Of a DNA stretch of 37,267 nt, positions 1 through 9,300 are shown one piece after another. Under the pieces are notes generated by a model. That model was not told where the DNA came from and made no database searches. It worked only from the letters and a program-made list of their open reading frames with translations. Both the position numbers and the translations under genes were made by a program. Each line of letters begins with the position of its first letter. Position 1 is the stretch's first letter. This stretch comes from Lachnospiraceae bacterium (GTDB lineage Bacteria; Bacillota; Clostridia; Lachnospirales; Lachnospiraceae): NCBI GenBank assembly GCA_017446045.1, contig JAFSRP010000013.1:1-37267 (forward strand), read 5' to 3'.

Positions 1-1805
1 ATCTCACCAGCGTGACGATACCGGAGGGCGTAGAGAATATCGGATCTCAAGCATTTTATGGTTGCAGGGGGCTCACCAGCGTGACGATACCGGAGGGCGT
101 AGAGAATATCGGATCTCAAGCATTTTATGGTTGCAGGGGGCTCACCAGCGTGACGATACCGGAGGGTGTCACATCCATAAGTGAAAATATGTTTTTCTTG
201 TGCATTGCCCTCAAAAACGTAACGATACCGGAGAGTGTAACGAGTATTGGAAGCGGCGCATTCGGTAAGTGCACGTCCTTGGGAAGCGTGATAATACCTG
301 AAAGCGTGGAGAACATCGGGAAGGATGCTTTTAAGAGCTGCAGTAGCCTCACGAAAGTAACGATCCTATCAGGGTCGACCAAGATTGACGATACTGCGTT
401 TGCTGGTGATGACAACTTGAAGGACGTATACTTTGCCGGCACAGAAGACCAGTGGGATTCTGTCAAGGGGGCTTTCCCTGATATCACCTCGGTACATTAC
501 ATCGAAAAAGAACTGACCATCACAGTCCTCGATCAGACCTACCCATATGACGGTTATCCACATGGTGAGGCTGAACCTGTTTATGATAAACCTGAGGATA
601 TTGCCGGTAAGGTCACTGTCGAAGGACTGGAAAAAGGTGACTCTTTGACGATGATCGTACTTTTCGGACAGGCGACGAATGTCGGAGTATACAAGATAGA
701 GATAACTGGCTTTAATACTCTCAAAGGAAAAGATATTTACATCCCCAAGCTCAATCCGGGCACGCTTACGATCGGTTACGAAGTTGTTGCCATGCCGGGC
801 GCGAACATGACGCATGTGAAGGGTTCCGGAAATATTGAACAGATCGCGGCAAAAGACATCAAACCGGTGGTCTTTACTGCCGACGACGGATATTATTTCC
901 CGGAAGACTATAAAGTGGATGCGGTCAACGGCATAAGCGTGACGCGGAACAGTGAGACACAGATCACGGTGGCAGGCACACCGACAGGTAAAGCGATGAT
1001 CGAACTTCCCGCTGCCAGCAAAAAGGACCAGCCGGCGCACGTCCACGACCTGAGCGCTGTGGATGCAAAAGAAGCCACCTGCGAGGAAGCGGGCAACAAG
1101 ACCTATTATACCTGCAGCACCTGCGGCAAGTGGTTCGAAGACAAGACCGCGCTGGTGGAGATCACGGACAAGGCCTCCGTGACCATCAAAGCCCTGGGCC
1201 ACAAGTGGGATGCCGGCAAGATCACGGTCCGCCCGACCTATGCCAGTGAGGGCGAGCGCACCTATACCTGCGAGCGTGACAGCAGCCATACAAAGATCGA
1301 GAAGATCCCGAAAAAGACAAAAAGCTCCTCCGATAAAGACGAAACCACCGGAACCAGGCAGCCTCCGAGATTCGAGAGCCTTATCGATGAGTATGGCGGT
1401 GAATACTGGATATGCTATGATGGTGATAAGCTCGTGAAAGACAACTGGTGCTACGTTTTCTTCAACGGCATAAGTTACTGGTATCATTTCGGTGCGGACG
1501 GCAAGATGCAGACCGGCTGGGTGCAGACCAATGAGGGCACCTACTATCTCTGGCCGATATCGGACGGCTGGAAGGGAAGGATGGTGACCGGCTGCCTGAA
1601 GATCGGCGAACATTCGTACTACTTTGAACCGGAAGCAGGCAAAAACCAGGGCCGTATGTACCGCAACGAGCAGACGCCTTATGGCTGGGCAGACGAAAAC
1701 GGAATCATCCTGGAAAAGGAAGAAGAAAAGAAAGAAGGAACAGGGGGGGATTCCCCGGGAAATGACGAGACAGATGTCGTGATCAGGGGCGGCACATCGA
1801 ACTGA
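1..1805 (+). CDS. BspA-like leucine-rich-repeat surface protein with cell-wall-binding repeats (5'-truncated by the window edge)
   Basis: Partial gene: the frame is open to base 3 and the first codons are already LRR sequence, so the true start and any signal peptide lie to the left. The visible 601 codons begin with 23-residue repeats of the BspA/LRR_5 type (each with a VTIPEGV core and an AF..C segment). A beta-rich region follows, then a Cys-containing segment (CSTCGKWF, later YTCERDSSH) of a kind common in clostridial surface proteins. The C-terminal part is rich in aromatic residues and Gly (GWVQTNEGTYYLW, SYYFEPEAGKNQGRMY), resembling cell-wall/choline-binding repeats. Likely role: surface-anchored adhesion or matrix protein. 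The next gene starts 23 bp downstream with its own GGAGG site, so the two are probably co-transcribed. Family assignment is firm; the ligand is unknown. Confidence 0.85.
   Translation, partial: LTSVTIPEGVENIGSQAFYGCRGLTSVTIPEGVENIGSQAFYGCRGLTSVTIPEGVTSISENMFFLCIALKNVTIPESVTSIGSGAFGKCTSLGSVIIPESVENIGKDAFKSCSSLTKVTILSGSTKIDDTAFAGDDNLKDVYFAGTEDQWDSVKGAFPDITSVHYIEKELTITVLDQTYPYDGYPHGEAEPVYDKPEDIAGKVTVEGLEKGDSLTMIVLFGQATNVGVYKIEITGFNTLKGKDIYIPKLNPGTLTIGYEVVAMPGANMTHVKGSGNIEQIAAKDIKPVVFTADDGYYFPEDYKVDAVNGISVTRNSETQITVAGTPTGKAMIELPAASKKDQPAHVHDLSAVDAKEATCEEAGNKTYYTCSTCGKWFEDKTALVEITDKASVTIKALGHKWDAGKITVRPTYASEGERTYTCERDSSHTKIEKIPKKTKSSSDKDETTGTRQPPRFESLIDEYGGEYWICYDGDKLVKDNWCYVFFNGISYWYHFGADGKMQTGWVQTNEGTYYLWPISDGWKGRMVTGCLKIGEHSYYFEPEAGKNQGRMYRNEQTPYGWADENGIILEKEEEKKEGTGGDSPGNDETDVVIRGGTSN
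3..140 (+). repeat. Two identical 69-bp tandem repeats inside the LRR gene
   Basis: Bases 3-71 and 72-140 are identical; a third, diverging copy starts at 141. Each unit encodes exactly one 23-residue LRR, so expansion or contraction keeps the frame. More copies may lie left of the window. Confidence 0.95.
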
Positions 1806-1828
1806 TAAAAGGCAGGAGGTAAGGCGAA

Positions 1829-2515
1829 ATGAAGAAGCATTTGTTTAAAAGAATAAGCATCATCCTGACAGCATTACTCCTGCTGTTCGCATTGTCCGTA
1901 CCGGCAATGGCGGCAAAGGGGACAGGCAGGAAGGTCGCGACCCCGTCCAATATGGAAGATGATTTTGACGATGAAGACGAGGATCTGGAAGATGGGGATG
2001 ACCTGGATGGCGAAGGCCTCGATGATGAAGGCCTCGATGACGGGACCGGTCTCTCTGATTCCGAAGAAGAGGAAGATGACCTCGTTGTGAGTGAAGGCGG
2101 GGAAATAGAAGATGAACTTTCTGATGCGGAAGATGGACTCACAGTGGAAGAAGAGCTTGAGCCCGAGGCGGATGCGGCAGCATTGACAGAAACAGAAACT
2201 GCCGCGGCTGCAGCCCAAGCCGCGCTCCCGAAGACCGGCGCTGCCCTCATGGCGGAGGACCTCGCGGGGACCTGGACCATCGACGGCATTACCAGCTATC
2301 GTTTTAAGGCGGACGGTACCGGCGCGCTGCTCCTTCCCGAGCACAAGTACCCCTTCAGCTTCACCATTGAGGAAGACGAGCTGACGCTGGAGTTCAACGC
2401 CGCGAAGATCGGCAAGGCGGTCTTCACCGCCGCAGTGGACGGTGACAGGCTGACGCTGACCAGGGAAGAGGAAGCCGGAACAGCGGAGTTCGTTCTGGAG
2501 AGGACCGAGGACTGA
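1829..2515 (+). CDS. Secreted acidic protein with C-terminal DUF5640/lipocalin-like domain
   Basis: 228 residues. The N-terminus is a clear signal peptide (KKHLFKR, a hydrophobic stretch, then AMA-A). It is followed by an extremely acidic, low-complexity Asp/Glu linker (about residues 40-115), an Ala-rich stretch, and from about residue 145 a small beta-domain (GTWTIDGITSYRFKADGTG..., LTLEFNA, DRLTLTREE) that resembles DUF5640 in clostridial secreted proteins. The start is supported by GGAGG 10 bp upstream. An LPKTG string at residues 133-137 is internal and has no following membrane anchor, so it is not a sortase signal. The gene follows the LRR surface gene by 23 bp and ends before a strong terminator, so the pair probably forms one transcript. 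The biochemical function is unknown; the linker could bind cations or act as a spacer. Confidence 0.75.
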   Translation: MKKHLFKRISIILTALLLLFALSVPAMAAKGTGRKVATPSNMEDDFDDEDEDLEDGDDLDGEGLDDEGLDDGTGLSDSEEEEDDLVVSEGGEIEDELSDAEDGLTVEEELEPEADAAALTETETAAAAAQAALPKTGAALMAEDLAGTWTIDGITSYRFKADGTGALLLPEHKYPFSFTIEEDELTLEFNAAKIGKAVFTAAVDGDRLTLTREEEAGTAEFVLERTED

Positions 2516-2583
2516 ACGCCTGAAACCAAATATGCTGAATCCAACGCGCTAAGACAAACATTCTGATTTGTACCCATAGACAA

Positions 2584-2614
2584 GCCCCCGTCCATGAACT
2601 GGCGGGGGCATTTT
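2584..2614 (+). terminator. Rho-independent terminator
   Basis: GCCCCCG (2584-2590) pairs with CGGGGGC (2603-2609). An inner CCA/TGG extends the stem after one bulged T, and a short T-run (2611-2614) follows. It closes the surface-protein transcript. Confidence 0.85.
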
Positions 2615-2618
2615 CTAT

Positions 2619-3005
2619 GATCCTCTATATGCAAAAACCTGCGATGCAAAAATCTACGAGCAAAATCTACATTTCTGAAAGTCCAAAGGGGATGAAATCT
2701 TCAAGTATGAAAAAAACATCCTACATGTTAAAAGACAAAAGGAGATGAAATCCCCGTTTTTGATAAGATTCATCCTACAGTCAGCCTGTATTACTGAAGG
2801 ACAAGATGGGATGAAACCTTCGTTTCAATGGATTTCATCCTACAATGCTAAAAGACTGGGGGGGATGAAACTCTCATTTTGATCAGGTTCATCCTATATG
2901 CTAAAAGGCTGGAGGGGATGAGATTCTTATTTTGACCAGAATCATCCTAAAAGCTAAAGAACAGGATAGGAAGAAACTTTTGTTTATGATAAGTTTCATC
3001 CTACA
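2619..3005. repeat. Tandem array of about 53-bp palindromic units
   Basis: At least six units, each an imperfect palindrome with a GGATGAAA-like left arm and a TTTCATCC-like right arm, separated by a conserved linker resembling TACATGCTAAAAGACTGGG. Left-arm ATGAAA-equivalents start near 2692, 2745, 2811, 2865, 2918 and 2971, so spacings are 53, 66, 54, 53 and 53 bp. A more degenerate extra unit may begin near 2619. Inner stem bases differ between units but still pair: TC/GA in unit 2, CC/GG in unit 3, TTCT/AGAA in unit 5, ACTT/AAGT in unit 6. The array fills the space between convergent genes. No T-run follows the stems, so they are not ordinary terminators. Function unknown. Confidence 0.85.
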
Positions 3006-3061
3006 CTTCGGGCGCGCCGCCATTGTCCTGTACCTCATCGGCGGCATTGTCCGGCGCTTCA

Positions 3062-3640
3062 CTATCGGCGGAGACTATCCTGTGGCTCTTCATCGGCAGC
3101 GGCATTGTCCGGCGCCTCATGAGCCTTTGCGGCATTTTCCCGGCTCTCCTGGATCAGCGAGAGGGTGGTCGTCACGGCAGCGACGGAGTTGGAGATCACA
3201 CCGACGTAGTTCATGATCGCGATGCTGAAAAAGATGAACATCGTCGAGGCAACGATGAACGACATCCGAAGCTTGCGCTCACTGTCCTTAAAGCGGAAGA
3301 TCGACACCGAATACTGAAAATTTGCCACGATGGGCAGCCAGCCGATCAGGCCGCGGTTGTTGAACGCGATGCCCAGGATCACGCCGAGCCAGATCAGGGT
3401 CCATTCGACGAGCTTGCTGGAGACCTCCTTCATTGCCGCGATGTTGCGGAGAATGGCGACGACGTTCTGCGCGGTACCGCTGTATCCCCTGAGGATCGCG
3501 GAGCCGAAGCCGTAGAAGAGCTGGCTCAGGATCTGGAATCCGAGGATCTCGCTGTTTTTCCTGCGGGTACCGCTGACAGAATCCGTGATCATTGCACAGA
3601 AGCTGCATATATTGCCGATAATGATATCGCTTACGCCCAT
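3062..3640 (-). CDS. YgjV-family inner membrane protein
   Basis: 192 residues from ATG at 3640 (GGCATGGGC, with AGGA about 10 bases upstream). Several hydrophobic segments are visible (near residues 1-16, 75-95, 98-115, 125-150). The core SQLFYGFGSAILRGYSG, the conserved NVVAILRN and IGWLPIVANFQYS recall clostridial YgjV proteins (Imp-YgjV family), whose function is unknown. The C-terminal tail is hydrophilic (APDNAAADEE) and ends at TAG 3064-3062. Sequence just beyond the stop still reads as tail-like protein in the +1 frame, suggesting a frameshift that shortened the tail. The gene is divergent from the AlkD-like gene and convergent with the DUF5640 gene. The opposite strand is also open (3023-3775), but its translation has no family features. 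Confidence 0.8.
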   Translation of the reverse strand: MGVSDIIIGNICSFCAMITDSVSGTRRKNSEILGFQILSQLFYGFGSAILRGYSGTAQNVVAILRNIAAMKEVSSKLVEWTLIWLGVILGIAFNNRGLIGWLPIVANFQYSVSIFRFKDSERKLRMSFIVASTMFIFFSIAIMNYVGVISNSVAAVTTTLSLIQESRENAAKAHEAPDNAAADEEPQDSLRR

Positions 3641-3680
3641 GCCGAGTACATCCTGTATATAAAAGAAAAACCACAGGCCT

Positions 3681-3708
3681 ATAATAGCATCAAAACAGGG
3701 AAAGTGAA
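3681..3708 (-). promoter_or_regulatory. Putative promoter of the YgjV-family gene
   Basis: On the minus strand, TTCACT (3708-3703), a 16-base spacer and TATTAT (3686-3681), about 40 bases upstream of the start codon. It is back to back with the promoter of the divergent AlkD-like gene. Confidence 0.55.
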
Positions 3709-3719
3709 GCGGAACCCGT

Positions 3720-3747
3720 TTGTGATGGGCGAAGGGCATGGTATAAT
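3720..3747 (+). promoter_or_regulatory. Putative promoter of the AlkD-like gene
   Basis: TTGTGA (3720-3725), 16-base spacer, TATAAT (3742-3747). The predicted transcript would start near 3754 and carry two potential ribosome binding sites: AGGAGG at 3763 and GAGGAG at 3803. Confidence 0.65.
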
Positions 3748-3816
3748 GATTTATGCAGAATCAGGAGGACCTTGATTATTGTTTTTCGAAAACATCGATC
3801 CAGAGGAGACATTGAT

Positions 3817-4530
3817 ATGAGCAAAGCCGGATCAGCCCCCATTCTTGACGAGATCCGCGAGCGGCTGTTCGCGGAGCAGGATATCCCGTACCGCGAGTTT
3901 CAGGCCAAACTGATTCCCGGGATCGACCCGGAGAGCATGATCGGTGTGCGGACTCCTGCGCTCCGCAGGCTAGCGAAAGAATTCGTGAAGCGCGAAGATA
4001 TCGGCACATTCCTCGAAATGCTCCCGCACCGGTATTTTGATGAAAACCAGCTGCACGCTTTCATCATTTCCGAGATGAAAGACTATGAGCGCTGCATTGC
4101 ACTGACGGAGGCATTCCTTCCCTATATCGACAACTGGGCGACCAGCGACCAGCTCTCACCTAAGATTTTCAAAAAACATCGCCCGGAACTGCTTGCCCGC
4201 ATCCGCGCGTGGCTGCGATCTGAGGAGACCTATGTACTGCGCTTTGCCATCGGCATGCTGATGCAGCATTTTCTGGATGAAGACTTCGACCCGGCGTACC
4301 CGGAACTCGTGGCCGGCATCCGCTCGGATGAATACTATGTAAATATGATGATCGCCTGGTATTTCGCGACCGCTCTCGCAAAGCAGTACGACGCCGCGCT
4401 GCCATACATCGCGGAGCACCGGCTTGCGCCCCGGACCCACAATAAGGCGATCCAAAAGGCCATCGAGAGTTACCGGATCACGCCCGGACAGAAGGACGTC
4501 CTGCGCGCGATGAAGATCATGGGAAAATGA
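3817..4530 (+). CDS. DNA alkylation repair protein, AlkD-like HEAT-repeat glycosylase family
   Basis: 237 residues from ATG 3817, chosen because GAGGAG lies 8 bases upstream. An in-frame TTG at 3772 with AGGAGG only 3 bases away would add 15 residues. The sequence matches the AlkD/AlkC superfamily (PF08713): early IGVRTPALRRLAKE, then PHRYFDENQLHAFII, a central DNWATSDQLSPKIF and LRFAIGMLMQHFLDEDF, and a late YYVNMMIAWYFATALAKQY. Characterised members remove N3- or N7-alkylated bases from DNA through tandem HEAT-like helices, and the length is typical. It has its own promoter and a strong terminator, so it is probably monocistronic. Family confident; the exact lesion is not readable from sequence. 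Confidence 0.85.
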   Translation: MSKAGSAPILDEIRERLFAEQDIPYREFQAKLIPGIDPESMIGVRTPALRRLAKEFVKREDIGTFLEMLPHRYFDENQLHAFIISEMKDYERCIALTEAFLPYIDNWATSDQLSPKIFKKHRPELLARIRAWLRSEETYVLRFAIGMLMQHFLDEDFDPAYPELVAGIRSDEYYVNMMIAWYFATALAKQYDAALPYIAEHRLAPRTHNKAIQKAIESYRITPGQKDVLRAMKIMGK

Positions 4531-4577
4531 TCAGAACGCTTTCAGATACTTCAGGAATCAAACAACTCTCCGAAAGC

Positions 4578-4616
4578 CGGACCACGGCGATCATGACGCC
4601 GGTCCGAATTCTTTTT
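4578..4616 (+). terminator. Rho-independent terminator after the AlkD-like gene
   Basis: CGGACC (4578-4583) plus GGCG (4586-4589) pair with CGCC (4597-4600) plus GGTCCG (4601-4606), with a two-base bulge. A T-rich tract ending in CTTTTT (4611-4616) follows. Confidence 0.9.
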
Positions 4617-4624
4617 GATATGAT
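4616..4624 (+). promoter_or_regulatory. Possible extended -10 promoter of the thioredoxin lipoprotein gene
   Basis: TGA followed by TATGAT (4619-4624) resembles an extended -10 element, directly after the preceding terminator. No good -35 is visible. The leader before AGGAGG (about 4634) would be very short. Confidence 0.35.
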
Positions 4625-4649
4625 ATGCCCGACAGGAGGAACAGGTTTT

Positions 4650-6269
4650 ATGAACAAGAGACGGATATTCAAAATGACAACGCTCATCATGGCTGCAGCA
4701 CTGCTGCTGGGCGCCTGCGCGGGAAGCCGGGACAGCCGGAACGACAGTGCGGGCGGAAAGACAGAGGAGGCTGCTGCGGAGACTACGATCGCAGCACAGA
4801 ATGCATCCGGCGGGGAAGAAGTCTCAGAGACCGCGGATGCCGCGATGCCCGATGCTGCCGATGCCGCCACGGAAGCCGCGGCTGCTTATGAAGAGGCGGC
4901 AGCCGAATCGGAAAGCGATGCTCCTCCGGTCTGGGAGATCAGTCCCGCAGGCCTGGACATTCCCCTTCCGGCAAGCTGGATCGAAGCGGAGTACCCTATT
5001 TCCTGCGATTATTATGAAATGACCGACGGCATGATCATGACCTACGCGGTACTCTATGACTGCCCGAAGACGGAGTTCGAGGCGGCTGCGGAACAATACG
5101 GGAACAGCCCGGAGCTGGCGCAGTATGTCGGAGAGCGGGTCAACGACCTTTTCCTGATCATGAGTGTGGAGGGCAGCCCGACCGCGGATCAGATAAAGGA
5201 ACTTCTTGCGAAAAATTCGGAAGAGTCTGTACGCGCCACGCTCGGTGTTGAGGAGATCGGGCAGGCAGACGGCTGGACGTTTTTCAGTATTACCGGCGAT
5301 AAGGTGCTGCGCAGGCCGCCGTACCAGCCGGGCACGGAAGAGACCATGGAACGGATCCTCGGGGAGCTCCCCGGGGTGTTTACAACGATCCGTTTCTATA
5401 AACCCGCCGGGGAACCGAAGATCGAGCCGGGAACGAAGATCTCCTTCGAGACGACCGACTTTGAAGGAAATCCGGTCAGCAGTGAGGAGCTGTTTGCCGC
5501 CAATAAATATACGATGGTCAACATCTGGATGAGCTGGTGTACGTACTGCATCCAGGAAATGCCGGACCTCGAGAAACTGAGCAAAAAGTTCGCGGAGGAC
5601 GGATGCGGGGTGATCGGTGTTATGCTGGACGGCGATCAGGAAGAGGAACTGGAGACCGGCCGTAAAATGCTGGCAGGATCCGGCGCGACTTATGTCAACC
5701 TGATCCCGACAGATGAAATGAAGGCACAGCTCGTGACAAATGCCTATCCGACCACGATCTTCGTGGATTCGGAGGGCTATGTTGCATGTGATCCCATCGT
5801 CGGCATGGATCCCGGGGGATATGAGAAGCAGATGGAGCAGCTTCTCGAGGCATACGGGAAAGCGGAGAAGGCTGCAAAGGCAAAGGACGGCAGCAGCAAT
5901 GTCCCGCAGGATCAGATCCCGGAGAACAGTGAGGTGCAGGACCGGATCCCCGAGAGCACCGCGGCAGGGGACAGTGCCGTTTCAAGTGTTTACAAATACA
6001 GCGAAAGCGAAGACGGCCGCTACCATGTCAGGGTCATCAACAAGGCGGGCGAACCGGTTTCCGGGGCAATGATCCAGTTCTGCAGCGATACATTCTGCAT
6101 GATGGGAAAAACGAAAGCGGACGGTATTGCCAGCTGGGATGCAGAGGCCGGCAGATATGAGATTCATGTCAACAGGGTACCGCAGGGGTATGCGGACATA
6201 GAGGAAGTGATCCCTGCGCCGGAAGAACCCGGTACCGTGACCATCACGCTGTCGAAAGAGAAGCAGTAA
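4650..6269 (+). CDS. TlpA/ResA-like thioredoxin-fold lipoprotein
   Basis: 539 residues from ATG 4650, preceded by AGGAGG; the frame is open back to 4527 but that segment lacks signal features. A lipoprotein signal peptide with lipobox LGAC puts the lipidated Cys at residue 23. A low-complexity Ala/Glu linker follows, then an unrecognised domain (about residues 95-255) and a TlpA/AhpC-TSA-type thioredoxin domain (about 260-400) with active-site WCTYC (Cys297, Cys300) and the cis-Pro segment AYPTTIFVDSEG. After another linker the C-terminal 80 residues look like a carboxypeptidase-regulatory or Cna-B-like beta-sandwich (VINKAGEPVSGAMIQF, KTKADGIASWDAEAG) with two further Cys. Likely an extracytoplasmic thiol-disulfide oxidoreductase tethered to the membrane; the partner is unknown. 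Confidence 0.82.
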   Translation: MNKRRIFKMTTLIMAAALLLGACAGSRDSRNDSAGGKTEEAAAETTIAAQNASGGEEVSETADAAMPDAADAATEAAAAYEEAAAESESDAPPVWEISPAGLDIPLPASWIEAEYPISCDYYEMTDGMIMTYAVLYDCPKTEFEAAAEQYGNSPELAQYVGERVNDLFLIMSVEGSPTADQIKELLAKNSEESVRATLGVEEIGQADGWTFFSITGDKVLRRPPYQPGTEETMERILGELPGVFTTIRFYKPAGEPKIEPGTKISFETTDFEGNPVSSEELFAANKYTMVNIWMSWCTYCIQEMPDLEKLSKKFAEDGCGVIGVMLDGDQEEELETGRKMLAGSGATYVNLIPTDEMKAQLVTNAYPTTIFVDSEGYVACDPIVGMDPGGYEKQMEQLLEAYGKAEKAAKAKDGSSNVPQDQIPENSEVQDRIPESTAAGDSAVSSVYKYSESEDGRYHVRVINKAGEPVSGAMIQFCSDTFCMMGKTKADGIASWDAEAGRYEIHVNRVPQGYADIEEVIPAPEEPGTVTITLSKEKQ

Positions 6270-6286
6270 AGAACATATGTTTTTTA

Positions 6287-6315
6287 TTCAGATACAATTT
6301 ATTATATGTTATAAT
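6287..6315 (+). promoter_or_regulatory. Putative promoter of the three-unit esterase gene
   Basis: TTCAGA (6287-6292), 17-base spacer, TATAAT (6310-6315). The leader that follows contains a small perfect stem-loop, CCTGCC-GCAAA-GGCAGG (6332-6348), about 45 bases before the start codon. Confidence 0.65.
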
Positions 6316-6393
6316 AACCATATATGATCATCCTGCCGCAAAGGCAGGTCCATGCGGCTGTAACTGGAGTCTATGTGTCTATCGGAGGTTAGT

Positions 6394-9300
6394 ATGAAGG
6401 AAAAGAATGGCAAACTGTTTGCTGCCATTCTGGCTGCCGTGATGTCGCTGATACTGGCATTCAGCGCATTTGCGGCCACCGGATCGGCGGCGGTCAAAGA
6501 AGACTCCGGAGAGGAGTCTCCCTGGGCGCTTTACCTTGTAAAGGATGAGGTGCCTGAAAATGAAGTCAAACTCACCGGTCTGAAGATCGATGATATTTCC
6601 ATGAGACCCATCTTCAGCGGTTTCAGCCCGGATACGGCGGAGTATGACGTCAATGTCCAGGATGATATTTACGGAGTCAGGATCACGCCGAAGGCAGCGG
6701 AGGGCGTGAAGATCACCGTCAACGACGAAGAGCTCACGGACGGAAGTTATCTGCTGCAGCTGCCGCAGGGCATTGATGATTACTTCGAAGACCAGACGGC
6801 GGCGGCGGTCATTAAACTCGAGGAAGAAGACAGAATCGGTACTTATACAGTCAATGTCGTAAGGAAAAAGGCGACCGATGTCTATGATCTCTTCGAAGAG
6901 AAATGCTATGAGGATGAGGAGACCGGTCTGACGCTTCCATATGAGCTCTATGTTCCGGGCGACTATGACGCAACCAGGAAATATCCGGTAGTCCTGGTGC
7001 TGCACGGCGCGGGCCAGAGACTGCAGCCCCTGTACATGCTGCTGGCACGCTACCAGGAAGCGACGGCATGGGCGGTCGACTCCGAGGCAGGCCACAACCA
7101 GTGTATCGTCGTCAGCCCGCAGGTGACTGCGGCAGAGGGCAATGGGTGGACCGAGTTCATGAAGCCGTATGATAAGAGCCTCAGGACCGCGGAAGACATC
7201 AAGGCGGAAGTGGATCCCTACGAGCTCCAGGACTGGGGCATTGCTGCCCATAACCTGCTCAAGGTGATCGAGGATGAATACAGCGTCGATACCGACAGGG
7301 TCTACGCGACCGGACTTTCCATGGGCGGCTTCGGCTCCTACGCGCTGGCAGTGGCTTATCCGGAAGACTTCGCCGCGATCTCACCGGTCTGCGGCGGTCT
7401 TGATCCCGAGCAGGCGGCAGTGCTTGCCGAAAATAAGATCGCGGTATGGCACACTCATTCCAAGGACGATGACCAGGTCCTCTTCGATGACTTCGGCCAG
7501 ACCTCCATCGACGCGATGGCAGCGGCAGGCGTGGAGTATCGGACCCAGCTTTACGAACCGGGTGAAGTATTCTATCCCGGTCCGCATTTCAGCTGGACAG
7601 CAGCCTACGCGAACCGGGAGATGAGAGACTGGATCTTCGCACACAGCAAGGCGGAGAATGCGGACCTCCTCAGCGGGCTTAAGATCGACGACATTTCCAT
7701 GAAGCCCATCTTCAGCGGCTTCGATCCGGCAGCCCATACCTATACCGTCAGTGTCCAGGAAGATATCTACGGTGTGCGGATCACCCCGAAGGCAGCAAAA
7801 GGCGCGAAGATCACCATAAACGGCGAAAAGGTCAAAGCGGGCGGAAGCTATCTGCTCCAGCTGCCGCAGGGCCTGGATGACTATTTTAAGGATCAGGAGC
7901 GGAATGCCATCATAAAGGTATCCGAAGGTAAGAAGAGCGCGACCTACATCGTCAGTGTCGAGAGGAAAAAGGCGACCGGGGTCTACGATCTCTTCGAGGA
8001 AAAATATTTTGAGGACGAAGAGACCGGCCTGACCCTTCCCTACGAGATCTATGTGCCGAGCGACTATGACGAGACCAAAAAATATCCCGTAATGCTGGTA
8101 CTGCACGGCGCCGGTCAGCGACTGCAGCCGCCGTACATGCTGCTGGCGCGCTACCAGGAAGCGACTGCCTGGGCAGTGGATTCCGAGAAGGGACACAACC
8201 AGTGCATCGTGATCAGCCCGCAGGTCACCAAGGCGGACGGCAACGGCTGGACCGACTTCCTGATCCCGTATGACAAGGGGCTCAGGACTGCGGAAGACAT
8301 GCTCGCGGAAGCGGATCCGTACAAACTCCAGGACTGGAGTATCGCAGCTTATAACCTTCTCCATGCGGTCGAGGACGAATACAGCGTCGACACCGACAGA
8401 GTTTATGCTACCGGCCTTTCGATGGGCGGCTTCGGCTCCTACGCGATGGCAGCAGCCTATCCGGAAGAGTTCGCGGCGATCGCGCCGATCTGCGGCGGCC
8501 TTGATCCCGAGAAGGCAGAGGTGCTTGCCGAGAACAGGATCGCGGTATGGCACGCGCACTCCAAGGATGACGACCAGGTACTGTTCGACGATTTCGGACA
8601 GCCTACCATCGACGCGATGGAAGCGGCAGGCGTGGAGTATCAGACCCAGCTCTTTGAGCCGGGCGAAGTCTTCTACCCCGGCCCGCATTTCAGCTGGACA
8701 CCTGCGTATGCGAACCAGGAGATGAGAGACTGGATCTTCGCCCACAGTAAGGCGGAGAATGCGGATCTCCTCAGCGGTCTCAAGGTCGAAGACATTTCCA
8801 TGAAGCCGATCTTCGAAGATTTCGATCCGGCGACCCATACCTATACCGTCAATGTCCAGGATGACATTTACGGCGTAAAGATCACCCCGGAGGCAGGTGA
8901 GGGCGCTGCGGTCACGGTGAATGGCGAGGAACTCACCGACGGCAGTTACCTGCTGCTCCTGCCGCAGGGTCTGGACGATTACTTCAGGGATCAGAAGAAG
9001 AATGCCATCATCAAGGTTGAAGACGGCGACAAGACCGGCACGTATATCGTCAGTGTTGTGAGGAAGAAAGCGACCGAGGTCTACGATCTCTTCAAGGAGA
9101 AATACTATGAGGACGAAGAGACAGGGCTGACCCTTCCATATGAACTGTATATCCCGAGCGATTATGACTCTTCGAAGAAGTATCCCCTGATGCTTGTACT
9201 GCACGGCGCCGGTCAGAGACTGCAGCCGCCGTACATGCTGCTGGCTCGCTACCAGGAAGCGACTGCGTGGGCAGTGGACTCCGAGGCGGGACACAACCAG

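Noticed and set aside
2225-2239. LPKTG sortase sorting signal in the DUF5640-like protein
   Set aside because: It is internal (residues 133-137), followed by a folded domain with no hydrophobic helix or basic tail at the C-terminus.
2619-3005. CRISPR array
   Set aside because: The period is about 53 bp, the variable part is only about 17 bp and itself part of a stem, repeats are imperfect, and no cas genes are nearby.
3753-3814. Tiny upstream frame before the AlkD-like start
   Set aside because: It has no ribosome binding site of its own, would begin at the predicted transcript start, and encodes no recognisable peptide.
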